Shown here: piece after piece, positions 1-10,540 of the stretch | How the letters are laid out: the number at the start of each line of letters is the position of its first letter | Position numbering within the stretch: position 1 is the first letter of the stretch | NCBI RefSeq assembly: GCF_027579695.1 | Contig: NC_083571.1 | Span: 43,957,943-44,021,942, forward strand | Origin: Neoarius graeffei | Taxonomy: Eukaryota > Chordata > Actinopteri > Siluriformes > Ariidae | Direction: 5' to 3' | Length of the DNA: 64,000 bases | Program-made: the position numbers and the translations under genes | The notes under the pieces: model-generated | What the model was told of the DNA's origin: nothing | The model's input: only the letters and a program-made list of their open reading frames with translations | The model's database searches: none

Positions 1-140
1 TTATTGCTGAGCATTACATGTTCCTCAAGGGCCATGAGACCTATTCTTACTACGGATCCCTGAATCTGCTCACGTTCAACGTAGGCTACCACAATGAGCA
101 TCATGATTTCCCCAGCATCCCAGGAAGAAGGCTTCCTCTG
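1..140 (+). CDS. DEGS1: DEGS1 penultimate coding piece (partial, 5' cut by window)
   Basis: Sphingolipid delta-4 desaturase (dihydroceramide desaturase 1) is an ER membrane di-iron enzyme that turns dihydroceramide into ceramide. The reading frame (first full codon at base 3) gives [16 protein letters not shown], then [21 protein letters not shown] at 90-104 is the third histidine box of the membrane desaturase family and ligates the di-iron centre. The exon ends LPL followed by GTAAGA at 141, a phase-0 donor that joins cleanly to the exon at 6460. The earlier histidine boxes and membrane segments lie left of the window. DEGS2 is the alternative; the exact C-terminal residues fit DEGS1 better. 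Seen: motif, frame and donor. Inferred: orthology. Confidence 0.96.
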
Positions 141-462
141 GTAAGATCCGTTCTGAATGACTTTCATTCTGTTTTGCCTTTTAAATGTTCTTGCTTCTGA
201 AATGAATAGTGCACAAAGTGGGTTTTGTTTAGTCAATGGGTAAATGACTGGAGTCTTTGGCCAAATGCACCGTCTGCGCAATAAGGTGCTGTAGCTAATA
301 ATGCTTGAGGCAAGTGTATTTGAGGAATTTAATCCACTTTCATGAGTCTTGTTGAAACCTGTCATGGCTTGAATTAAGTTCAACTTTAAATGGTGAATAG
401 CAGTGCATTGTCTAATCAAATCCCAAGGAAATGATTACCTTAAGGAAAACCTGAAGCTACTT

Positions 463-509
<47 letters not shown>
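463..509. repeat. (GATA)n microsatellite
   Basis: About twelve uninterrupted GATA tetranucleotides directly abut the left end of the fold-back element in the DEGS1 intron. Such arrays are usually length-polymorphic. Confidence 0.95.
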
Positions 510-510
510 G

Positions 511-3040
511 TCATTCCATGTCAATTCACACAAATGCCCAAAACCTCCCCAGTGACACCTTCAATTTGCCTTATTTTTATTTTCTTAGTGCCTTATGATG
601 TCAAATGAAAGAATCCAAAATTTTAGCTTCCTAGCTCGAACGTTTTTTGAGTTATGGCCCTTCAAAGTTTGGGTGCCACGCCCACTTTTGGGGTCTGGGA
701 ATTGCGCACTTAATTTGCAAGCATTTTTGGAGGCCCATATTTTTTGTTCTAAGGGGGATATAGACCTGTAAATTGCTATATCTATGTATTCTGGCCCTGT
801 CTATCAGATTCTGCACCTAAAAATAGCACAAGTTTACTAACTTTATAGATATTAACCCCTTAAAAGTGGATTTTTTAATGACACAATAATTTTATTGACA
901 TTTTGGGGGTCCATATCTTGGTAAGTTTTTATGTTGATGGGGTTTCAACTGATTTATCATATTTGGGAACTCTACTGTGTACTTGGAGAGTTTCAGGGCA
1001 CTCAGAGCTTTGGTGGGGGTACAGGAGGGCCCCAAATATGGTTTCGGGACTAAATTACCATTTGGTACGCCCTACTTCAGGCCATTAGTTGGCCATGTGG
1101 GCACATGATGACTGGAATGAACCTTTAACCCTATCAACAGACACCTTTTTATCAAACTTTTAAGCCAATAAAAACTTTGATTATCCAACTCCTTCAATAT
1201 AAACTAAGCATTTGTATATGGTACTATTTTTGCATATTTTCTGAAAAATCCTGAGTCTGGAAAGTAGGTCAACTGTTGTTTTGACTGCCTATTCATGTTT
1301 AAGGTAGTAAAAGCACACCCATATAGTGATTTTAATCTATGGGAAGATTATTTATACCCAATACCCCATTAGTTATATTGACAATTACAAGGGATAAACC
1401 CTTTCCCGGCGGTTTCACGATGTTGGGTTTTTTTTGTTTTTTGTTTTTTTTTTTACATTTGACACCTTTCCCTATATCCAACCAAACTCTGACCACTATA
1501 CACTTGATAGTTAAATGCATCTTTCAAACAGGAAAGGGAAAGATGCAAACAAGGGGATGATCCCAAGAAAAACATCCTGGTTGCTTTACTACATTTGTTC
1601 TGACATCCAATCTGGAAGTTAAACCTAGACTCATCAGGTTTTTTTTTTTTTTCAAGAAAAGGGGAAGGGGCCCCTAGCCACTCATGTGGGGAAAATTAGC
1701 ATATCAGTTAGTAAAAAGGGGAAATTTTATATAAAGATTATTTTATTATAATCATTATAAACATGAAGGGGGCAAGGGTATTCATGAGGAACTCTATATA
1801 TTTTTGATGCATACCTTTCTTCTATACAATTATTTTTAAAGTATTGATCATAAAGACATCTAAATGTTAAGTTTTATGCTATGTGTTCATTGCTTACAAT
1901 TATTGGTTGTTTCAATATCAAAGTCTTGAGCATATGGCTCAAACCCACTGGTATTTTCATGAACAGTTAGCATTAAAAAATCAAAGATATCTGTAAACAA
2001 ATGTTTCACTTTTGCAACAATTATTTTGTATACAAAGTAAAATTAATTTGTAACAAACTGTGACATCACACAAAAGCTCCCAAGCTGAGTATTTGCTTGC
2101 TTATAAATATCTAAACTGAATTCACAGAGAAAAGAGGATTGTTTCAATAAGGTCATTGTAGGGAGGGGAAGGCACCAATATTCGGTGTCAGTTTAACCAA
2201 AAAATCCCCTGCTCATGGAAGATGGAACAAAATACTTGCAAGATTGGTTTGTCACTAAATGATGACTGCCATAAAGTTGTATATTCTAGGCAGAAAGGTC
2301 TCTTTACTGTTGCCAGTTTTCCTGCATCTGATAGGAGACTACTGGAATATGCAAAAATAGTACCATATACAAATACTTAGTTTATATTGAAGGAGTTGGA
2401 TAATCAAAGTTTTTATTGGCTTAAAAGTTTTATAAAAGGTGTCTGTTGATAGGGTTAAAGACTCGTTCCAGTCATCATGTGCTCACATGGCCAACTAATG
2501 GCCTGAAGTAGGGCGTACCAAATGGTAATTTTGTCCCGAAGCCATATTTGGGGCCCTCCTGTACCCCCACCAAAGCTCTGCGTGCTCTGAAACTCTCTAA
2601 GTACACAGTAGAGTTCCCAAATATGATGATAAATCAGTTTAAACACCATCAACACACAAACTTTCCAAGATATGGACCCCTGAAATGTCAAAAAAAAAAA
2701 ATTGTCATTAAAAAAATTGGCTTTTAAGGGGTTAATATCTCTAAAGTTAGTAAACTTGTGCTATTGTTAGGTGCAGAATCAGACAGGGCCAGAATACATA
2801 GATATAGCAATTTGCAGGTCTATATTCCCCTTAGAACAAAAGATATGGGCCTGCAAAAAGGCTTGCAAATTAAGTGCGCAATTCCCGGACCCCAAACTTT
2901 GAAGGGACATAACTCAAACATTCGAGCTAGGAAGCTAAAATTTTGGATTCTTTCATTTGACATCATAAGGCACTAGTAAAATAAATATCAGGCAAATTGA
3001 AGAGGTGTCACTGGGGAGGGTGTGTGAATTGACATGGAGA
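511..3040. mobile_element. Fold-back element with about 700-bp inverted arms
   Basis: The stretch 511-1237 returns as its reverse complement at about 2341-3040, with small differences. Both arms carry the same landmarks, for instance GGTGCAGAATC at 2769 against its complement near 808 and TTGCGCAC at 702 against its complement. The 1.1-kb middle has no ORF or gene that I recognise. It lies wholly inside the last DEGS1 intron. No transposase is visible, so it is non-autonomous. The superfamily is unassigned. Confidence 0.8.
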
Positions 3041-3569
3041 ATATATATATATATATAATATAAAATTATTTTAAAATATATAAGCTCAACTAGAAGCTAC
3101 AGTCATGTCTCTAGACTGAACTTGGGACTATAACTTGGCACAGAGAAAGGTCCGTGATAGCAAAGGGTCTTGATTTTCCTCCAAAGAAGACCGAAGGAAC
3201 AGAAAATTCAGTAGAACACTGTGTAACATTAACCTGTAATGGGCATATCGGGTAAAAATTCAAATTGAATCCAAATTGGTTTCCCTGAATGCAGAGCAAC
3301 ATACTTTTTACAGAATTAGTTTCTGTTCTTGAGAGATTACAAATCAAAGATTTAAACATTAAGCCCCTTTTTTCTTTTTATAAAGAAAGTTGCCATATGT
3401 ATTGGGATAACATGGTCCAAAATGAGCCTCATTAATGAATGCGATCAAAAGTGTTTTTTTTTTTTTTCCCCCCCCTTTATTTTTCCAAGATATTTACATG
3501 GAAATTGGCAGGTACATAAATGGTTGTATACAGAATACAAAGCTTGAAGATTTTTAGTAAAAACTTCTG

Positions 3570-3965
3570 TGAAGAATCTGTCATCCAGGTACATAGTAAA
3601 CTGTGGTTGGTTGAAGAGAGCAACTGGACTTGCCTGAAGATTCTTGAAAACGTTTCGCCTCTCATCCAAAAGGCTTCCTCAGTTCTGCCTGTCTAATAGG
3701 GAGCATCAAGTATTCATCCTCTCATGGATCATCATAGAATCCGAATTCTGATGGCTGCATTGTAGGTGGCTGATAAAAGAGGTCTTCGACACCCACCTCT
3801 GGATACATTAGCCAGAGAGGATCTGTTCATTTTTGTCAACCTGGAACGACCATCACTGAACAGAGGTGGGTGTCTAAGACATCTTTTATCAGCCACCTAC
3901 AATGCAGCCATCAGAATTTGGATTCTATGATGATCCATGAGAGGATAAATACTGGATACTCCCTA
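3570..3965. mobile_element. Palindromic MITE-like repeat, copy 1
   Basis: Inverted arms at about 3698-3802 and 3859-3963 match almost perfectly around a short loop. The left flank, with TTTCGCCTCTCATCC followed by CAGTTCTG, also matches the repeat at 18510-18962. The right outer arm of this copy is missing. It is non-coding. Confidence 0.7.
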
Positions 3966-4608
3966 TTATGCTGTGTTCACACTTGTACCGATACAAAAGT
4001 GGTATAACTGTATCGATACAAAGTATACCGGTACAGTTTAGTGCATCTGTCCACACTAGCAAGAAATGTTTGTGGTTTTCTTTCATGGTAATTGAAATCC
4101 GCGTGCGCGAAGTGTTTCCGTGGTTACAGAGTAATTTCCTTCCGAGAATATGGCGGATGAAACAACGTGTGTGTGCTTTTTGTTGTCAATGTACAGTCTG
4201 TATTTCTGGTGGTCATTTATTGAGTCGAATTGTATAAAACGCGCGAGGCAGTAGAGAGAGAGAGAGAGAGAGAGAGAGGGAAAGAAAGAAATGAATCTCC
4301 GTTCACTATTTTATTCAGCAAAGACATCGATTGAGGTGTGACTTTGTGCATGTGCATTATATTTGTATCGATGCAGAGCCGCTTCATCTGTCCACACTAC
4401 AGCGAAGCGCTACAGTACTGATACTGTACCAGTACGAAACCCATACATTTGTGGGTTTCGTACCGATAGTTATACCGCTACAGTACCGGTATAGAGGGCT
4501 ACCGCATGACATCATCGCGCTGCGAGATTTTGTTAGGTGCCATATTGGAAGACCAAGTACATGCACTCTCAATATAAAACAAAGTACGAGCGAGAGTAAA
4601 GTGACACG

Positions 4609-4929
4609 ATGGCTGATAATTCTGGTTACGCGAGTACATTACCAGCTGCAGAAAGGGCACGGTATGTGGAGAAACTGGCTGTGATTGATGGGTTTGACCC
4701 ATATGATAAGACTCGCGGCAAGGGAGAATGGAAACATAAGGAGGACCAGACACCAATTCTGCCATCTGTTTGCTACCCAGACATTGTAAACTATTTGTTG
4801 TTTACACCCAGTGCCTACACTGCTGATGACTTGAAAGCCTACAAAGGGCTACAGGCTTACAATTATGTTAGTGGCTTGGTTTGTGATATTACAGCTGTTG
4901 AGAATAACCTACACATAGTTATGGCCAAG
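4609..4929 (+). pseudogene. First exon of a transposon YqaJ/SWIM-type protein
   Basis: ATG at 4609 opens 107 codons beginning MADNSGYASTLPAAERARY and containing YPDIVNYLLFTPSAYTADDL and then LKAYKGLQAYNYVSGLV. I recognise this as the N-terminal part of the fish transposon protein family that continues into SWIM zinc-finger and YqaJ-type nuclease domains. The frame ends at AAG followed by GTAATC at 4930, a usable donor, so this looks like a complete first exon. No later exon with the nuclease residues was found before 6331, so this copy cannot make the nuclease. Within DEGS1 it lies in the intron, in the same orientation, and could act as a cryptic exon. The family call is recollection; the ORF and donor are seen. 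Confidence 0.55.
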
Positions 4930-5089
4930 GTAATCTTGTTGATATTTATCTTTTAATAATAGATCTCTTCAGTTGAAAAATTAATACTTTGTTACTATTA
5001 AGGTATCCATAATTTAGGTTAATTTATCCAAGTTATACATATGTATTTATGATGTATGCCTACACAACACTTACTTAAGATCCCTGTCA

Positions 5090-5530
5090 ATTATGACGAT
5101 GGGGGACCCGTAGCCCTGTGGTGCCTCCTTATTCGTCGCTCTGCGGCTCGTTCTCTGAGCCTAAGCTCGCAGGTTTCCGACCCAGAATGGAGGGCACACC
5201 TCCACAGGCAGCGGTCCTGGGCGTCCTCATACCAAGTCTTCAAATCCATTTGGAAGGCGCGAAGGTCGTCTTTAATGCAGTCCTTCTAGCGCTTGCGAGG
5301 GCGTCCCCTGTCACGTTTACCAAGCTTCAGTTCGCCAAATAGAAGTTGCTTAGGAATCCTGGAGTTGTCCATTTGGGATACATGGCCAATATGGGTCCGT
5401 AGCGGGTAAGTGGTTCCACTGCAAAGGGTTGCTGGCCTTGTGCAGTGGGCAAGCAGGCTGCCCTCTTCCGTACTTGCGATCCTCATAGGGTACATTTTAG
5501 GAGTGGAATCATACGAAACACAAATCACCT
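5090..5530 (-). pseudogene. LINE ORF2 C-terminal fragment
   Basis: The minus strand encodes GHVSQMDNSRIPKQLLFGEL then KLGKRDRGRPRKR, the basic tail typical of endonuclease/reverse-transcriptase LINE proteins. More degraded coding follows towards 5090. No endonuclease or palm motif is present, so only the 3' part of an element survives, inserted in the transposon at 3969-6331. Confidence 0.65.
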
Positions 5531-6459
5531 AAATTAGCCCTAAGAGGCTGGACCAGTGGGCTAACCCAAGCGGGGACTGGTCCTGATTTATTTTCGGGGT
5601 TTACTCCCCTAGATCCGCTGGGGGCAAAGGATCCCTGGAGGAGTAGTACATTTCTGGTTGGCCTATACCACCTAGGCGTCCCTGACTAGCCTCCCCACAT
5701 CCAGCGGCATGTGACGCGCAACATATGGCCAAATCGTCATCAGCAAGTGGCCACAATATCTAGCCTAGCACATGCCGAAGACCGCATGCTGTGGCTCTTG
5801 GCGCCGCCCCTAGTCTCGCAGAACGCAGCGGATCTACACAACAACTATGCTTTATTTATATAATAGGAGGGAGAGCAAGCCCCAAACCATCCTTTATTAT
5901 TATATTGTAGAAGTCTGGGAGGCTTGCTCCTCATACAGTTATCAACTTGGGGCCAATTTAGCATGTTTGCTTACCTCAAAGTGTCCACAGATCATGCACA
6001 GACTTATCCATTATATCCACATTTTTTTTTTTTTTTTGCCAAGTCTCACACAGGTTTCTTTCAAGTCTACTGTTGGGCCAATAAATCATAAATAAAACAG
6101 CTCAGATTTGTTTAAGTCGTTTGCCACTCCACTTTATTCTTGTGGGTTCACATACCGCTGCCATTATTTCCCCCTAATCACGAGTTTGTTGGTCTTCCAA
6201 AATGGCGCAGGGTCTGTTTACTTCCGGTTTCGGGTGACGTCAGTGAAAGGGGTCGATAGTTGCTAGTGTGGACAGGTGTTGTGGTACGAAAATAGTATCG
6301 TATTGGTACAAAATCCCTAGTGTGGACAGGGTAAATGACCTATTTGGAAACTTTGAGTGTCTGAGATGCTTATTTGTAAGGATTGTTCCAAGTCTGGGTT
6401 TTTTTTTTTTTTTTTGGACATGCCATAACTTTCAGAAATTTTCTTTTTGTGCTAAACAG

Positions 6460-6606
6460 GTGAAGAAAATAGCGGCAGAGTATTACGATGATCTGCCGTG
6501 TTACACCTCATGGTTGAAAGTCCTCTACGATTTCATCATGGATGACGAGCTGAGTCCATACTCGCGTGTGAAGAGGAAGCTGAAAGGAGACCTCAAGTTG
6601 GAGTGA
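6460..6606 (+). CDS. DEGS1: DEGS1 last coding exon
   Basis: The acceptor CAG at 6457-6459 is followed by 48 codons and TGA at 6604-6606. The peptide runs [18 protein letters not shown], then [18 protein letters not shown] and ends KGDLKLE, the usual DEGS1 C-terminus in length and sequence. It joins in phase 0 to the exon ending at 140 and completes the cytosolic tail behind the third histidine box. The intron between them is 6.3 kb and packed with repeats, yet neither splice site nor frame is damaged, so the gene looks functional. Its stop lies about 7.5 kb from the stop of the convergent NVL gene. Confidence 0.97.
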   Translation: MKKIAAEYYDDLPCYTSWLKVLYDFIMDDELSPYSRVKRKLKGDLKLE

Positions 6607-7843
6607 AATGGATTTCCATTGACCAAAAATGATGACCAAGCCTCAGATGTGCACATGCACCCACCTACTAATCCCTTCAGTGACTAAGTTGTGTGAGAGA
6701 GTGAACAAAGACTGGCTTTACATGTGCGTGTGCTTTCAGTTGAGTGTGTTAACTTTTTTTTTTGGGGGGGGGGCCTCATTTCAAAGGGTCTTCAAAGTTT
6801 GTTGTTGATAAATGGAATCCATCCTTGGGTTTCTCCACACTGCAGCTTTGAGTACACGATTCCTGTTTTGGCTAGAATTTAAGATGGGTCACTACATATT
6901 TTTTAATTTGCGTGATCTTTTTCTTCCACTTAAGGTTTTTAATTTTAAGAAAATGTTATTTGATATGGCCAATGCCCTAAATTCTAGTTTGAATACACTT
7001 GCTGCAACCTGACTCACCTTGACACAAGTCTGGCGTCGACCAGCATGTGACGGTGTCTTGCCTTCAGTGCTTATCACTGTCTGTCTGTCTGGCTTTTTAA
7101 CGCGCCTTTTTTCGGTGTCCACGTCTGTATGACTAACCTGCGTTTGCACTCAAGATGTGGACCTGTGCAAGTTCCGTCTGATAACTTATCAAGCATATTT
7201 ATTCTTAGAAGTCGCCTGAGCATTTGGAGATCCAGTGACCTTGCTTGCAGAATCATGCTGCAGTGTTGATTCAGCAACAAATTTTACACGAAGCCTGCAT
7301 AAATGATTTGCACTGCTGGGTTTAAAGACATTTAACAGGTTGGAGAAATGTTACTTTTCAGTGACCCTACAGATGTCTCGCACTTTTTTTTTTTTTTTTT
7401 TTTTTTAAGTTTTGTATTAGTCAGCTTCAATCAAATCATTTACCAGGAACTTTTTTTTTTTGCGCTACTTAAGATGCTATGTAAAAATGTTAAGTGTCAG
7501 CGGATTCTAGATTTAGGATTGTGCCTTTGGTGATCATGTCAAGTCGCTCCTCGATTACACATGCGTGTTAAATTTAAACATCAAATTGAGGAATTCGTTC
7601 TGGCTGTAATGCAGAAGCCTGCGACTTGAATGTGCTTGTTCTAATACATGATTCTTTCTATACTAAGGTCACTCGCATGGTAAATGCTCAGCCTGTTTAA
7701 CAACCCAATGCAATAATCCATGACATGGTAAGTGTTTTTTTGCCCGACAGCAGGGAGGAGCTACTGAGGAAATGTTTTGTAGCTTTGATGTAAGTGATAA
7801 CAGGAACTGCAGACATTGTGTAATAAAGAGCACTTAATGTACC
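6607..7843 (+). other. DEGS1: DEGS1 3' untranslated region (estimated end)
   Basis: The stretch after the DEGS1 stop has no coding potential. It carries several oligo-T runs (for example 7384-7406) and a good AATAAA at 7822-7827. I place the cleavage site roughly 15 bases beyond that signal. The end is inferred, because an earlier unrecognised signal could be used. Confidence 0.55.
7822..7827 (+). terminator. DEGS1 polyadenylation signal AATAAA
   Basis: Canonical AATAAA 1.2 kb after the DEGS1 stop and ahead of the first intergenic transposon. It is the best-placed signal for ending DEGS1 transcripts. Confidence 0.5.
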
Positions 7844-8035
7844 ACAGTGTGGCTGGAAGCTCAAACCTGATTGGTCAGATGGTGTACGTCATTTTTGTAT
7901 AACGGCACTGGTCGGAAAGTAGTTCTGGTAGTAACGTGAACGTTGGGTTAATACACTTGTTCTAATGGGTTACCGTTTTCTATAGGAACGGCTCATGCGC
8001 AGGGATTTGCATGGCAGACGTTTTATTGAATCTAA

Positions 8036-8527
8036 AGGCCAATTTATGCTGACAACCCAGTCCTCGCAGATAGCGTCGCAGACAGTGTCTGCGTAGCCCC
8101 CCCCACCTTCGCAGACGCTCTGCACGCACCTGCCAAAAATTGTGACCACTGCAGAAGCCTCGCAGACAAGAGGGCTCTGATTGGTCCACTCTACATCTGC
8201 TGTACACGCACTTCCGCTTCCCTACTTTCCCGGTTTGGTTTGTTTTCACGACCGGCATTTTTAAAAACACGAGCGAAGATGGAGCAGCACGAAGAGCGGT
8301 TGATTGAGGAAGTACATACATCTATACGACTCCAGTTCTAGTCATTATAAAAAAAAAAGTTCTAGTCATTATAAGTAACCGGAGGATAAACACTCCACTA
8401 ACCACACCCACCAACTACTCCTAGCGACATTGTGCCGGTGAATAACATCGCGCACGCCTATTACTCCCGCTCAACAAGAAATTACAACTGTCTGCGAAAG
8501 CCTTGTCGCAAGAGCATGCAGAGGCCT
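8036..8527 (+). mobile_element. Non-autonomous Harbinger-like element
   Basis: Termini AGGCC and GGCCT are flanked by identical TAA trinucleotides (8033-8035 and 8528-8530), the 3-bp target duplication expected of PIF/Harbinger. Inside, ATG at 8279 opens a 20-codon frame, MEQHEERLIEEVHTSIRLQF, whose first twelve residues look like the start of the MADF/Myb-like accessory protein of these elements. The rest of both genes is deleted. Confidence 0.6.
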
Positions 8528-8940
8528 TAAGGCTGTTTGTCAGGTAGCACAGCAAAAAAGGTTAGAATAGCCACAAACAGTGACTATTAGCTGTCTAGCC
8601 CCCCCCATTTCTCAAGCTGCTCATGTACAGCTGATGAACTGTTCTGTCCTGAGCAAAATGCGATGCATACATTAACTAAATGGACACGCGCAGCTAGCAT
8701 CAATATCATGAGTCCTTGTTTTTTTTTTTTTAAATAAAGTTGATTTGTAGATGCAAAAATGTTTCAGAGGACAGATGTGTTCACGTTTTAATTATGAACC
8801 ATCAAGAGCCATTAAAGGAAAAGATAGTGAGGTTAACGTGAATGTGGCCTTTATGATTAACATTTATGGAAGGTGCCTGGATTGTAGGTGCTTTTGTAAC
8901 AAAGTTCCAGTGTAGTACAAGTATAGGTGCAAGATGGATA

Positions 8941-8984
8941 GTCTTGCGGCCTGATTGGTTCAGAAAACGATCAGGCCGCAAGAC
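8941..8984. repeat. Perfect 15-bp stem hairpin
   Basis: GTCTTGCGGCCTGAT at 8941-8955 is exactly complementary to ATCAGGCCGCAAGAC at 8970-8984, leaving a 14-base loop. There is no gene or terminator context; it is probably the centre of a small palindromic repeat. Confidence 0.9.
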
Positions 8985-9069
8985 TGTCTTGAACACTTGA
9001 ATCAGTTTCTGAAGCATCTTCCATCATGACATACAAACTGCGATAGTGCCTTGTCTAACTCTCAGCACT

Positions 9070-10540
9070 CAGGCCAAAAAAAAGTGTTTCCAGTTATGTA
9101 GATTTCAAAACTAGGGTCGGTAGGCAGGCATTTTTTTTTTCAAGATGGCTGCCATAACCTATATTTAGACAGGAATAATTTCACAATATAATGAATTTCT
9201 TTGCAGGTCACCTGAGTTACCACCTTCTGATGAATCTGATGCAGCATGAGACACCTTTTAACATGAATTTTTCTGTAAATATAACAGCTCAATACACCAT
9301 GAGAGAGAGAGAGAGCAGCCCCGCCCCTCTCTGCTCCCTGAGTGCAGCTTGTTGCCTTGGTAACGGTGCAGGGAAAAGACACAATATAACAAGCAAAGAG
9401 CACTTTTTCTCAGAGTTCCCTCTCCTCGAACAACGCTGATTTACACGGAAACGAAAGGAGCTATTTACAAAATTCTTTCACATTGAGTGCTACAAGGCTC
9501 CCATGAACACATTGATGTAATTTTTTTTTGTCCCTAGTGTAAAAAATGTGGCCACTAGAGCGAGTTAAAAACAAGTGACTTCTGATTTTGCAGTAAAAGC
9601 GCTGCCACGTTTATAATGTGAGTCTATGGGAGAGCGCGGCTGTCCTCTCCTCACTTTCAGGCTTCTCATTCAAAAACTGTAAATCCTATCGCTCAGGGAG
9701 ACACTTGTCTTGATTCACACAATGTGTAACTACAACTTTTGAGAAAATTGTGTGTGTAGAGTGAAAATTGTGGCTGAGAAAACAGTTTAAATGAGAAAGT
9801 TAGAGCTTTTTTTCAAGCTGCGTACACTCTAAATTCCTGAGCTCCACTGGTGTGTAACGCCATAGACACCCATTATAAAGCTGGAATTTCTCCAGATTTG
9901 CTCATGGTGTTTGATCTGTGACTGATCAAAAAGTATAGAACCTAGGAAAAAAGTTGAATGCCAGATCCACACAGGAGAATTTTGTCTCCGTTTTAAAGTT
10001 TGAATCATGTCTCTAGGTGAAAGACAAAATAAGCGTCATCTCTGCTTCTGTTCCCTCCGACGGCCCCGACACACTACTGCCTCCACAGAGTGCGCGCGCA
10101 CACCGCATATCGGGGCCGCAGATGAGTTACTCTCCCCTGATCAACGAAGTCGGCGGGGAATTTGTGGTTATTATCGGTACAAACAGCGCGAATCACAACT
10201 TAAATGAGTGCGGTTCAGTTTGACATTATTGTCAGTCCGTTAGATAAACATTTAATTTTATTAAAATCGAAAATTATTTAGAGCTTGTGGGCTACAAAAA
10301 AATAAATAAGTCATTAAAGTAGCCGGCTGGACTTAATTGTGTAGTTGGCTGTATGGCGGCAGCCCGGCGCTTGTGGAAAGCCCTGATTTTCCCAGTGAGT
10401 GACAAAAACTTCCGGTTCACGCGGCTGGGTTATATGTAAAAGTCGCGACTGCGAAAAAAAAGTTTAGGGTCGGGCGGTACGGATTAGGGTCGGTCGGGTA
10501 ACCGGAAAAAAACACTTTTTTTTTTTTTTTTTGGCCTCAT
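9070..10540. mobile_element. Possible DNA element with AGGCC-A(n)-GTGTTT ends
   Basis: The left end reads AGGCC, an A run, then GTGTTTCC; the right end (10510-10536) is its rough reverse complement. The interior is non-coding apart from a segment (10017-10391) shared with the hAT-like element at 14461-15250. Borders are weak because the ends consist largely of homopolymer. Confidence 0.35.
10017..10391. repeat. Dispersed repeat, copy 1 of the 14461-15250 family
   Basis: This stretch matches about 14900-15250 nearly base for base, including GAATTTGTGGTTATTATCGG and the closing GTGGAAAGCCCTG. The matching left terminus CAGGGCTTTCCAC is not seen here, so this copy is truncated. Confidence 0.8.

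Larger units (their letters stand above)
3969..6331 (+). mobile_element. DNA transposon remnant with YqaJ-protein exon (ISL2EU-like, tentative)
   Basis: The left end begins CTGTGTTCACAC and the right end closes GTGTGGACAGGG, imperfect inverted termini between TA dinucleotides (3967-3968 and 6332-6333). Near both ends are stretches resembling GTACCGATAC. Inside are a coding exon (4609-4929), a GA microsatellite (about 4256-4278) and a minus-strand LINE tail (about 5090-5530). The assignment to the ISL2EU (IS4EU) superfamily rests on my recollection that those elements encode a YqaJ-family protein and make 2-bp TA duplications. The transposase gene is absent. Confidence 0.5.

Noticed and set aside
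4331-4684. 117-codon + ORF overlapping the YqaJ-type exon
   Set aside because: It is a shadow frame across the transposon's leader; the frame starting at 4609 has the recognisable protein.
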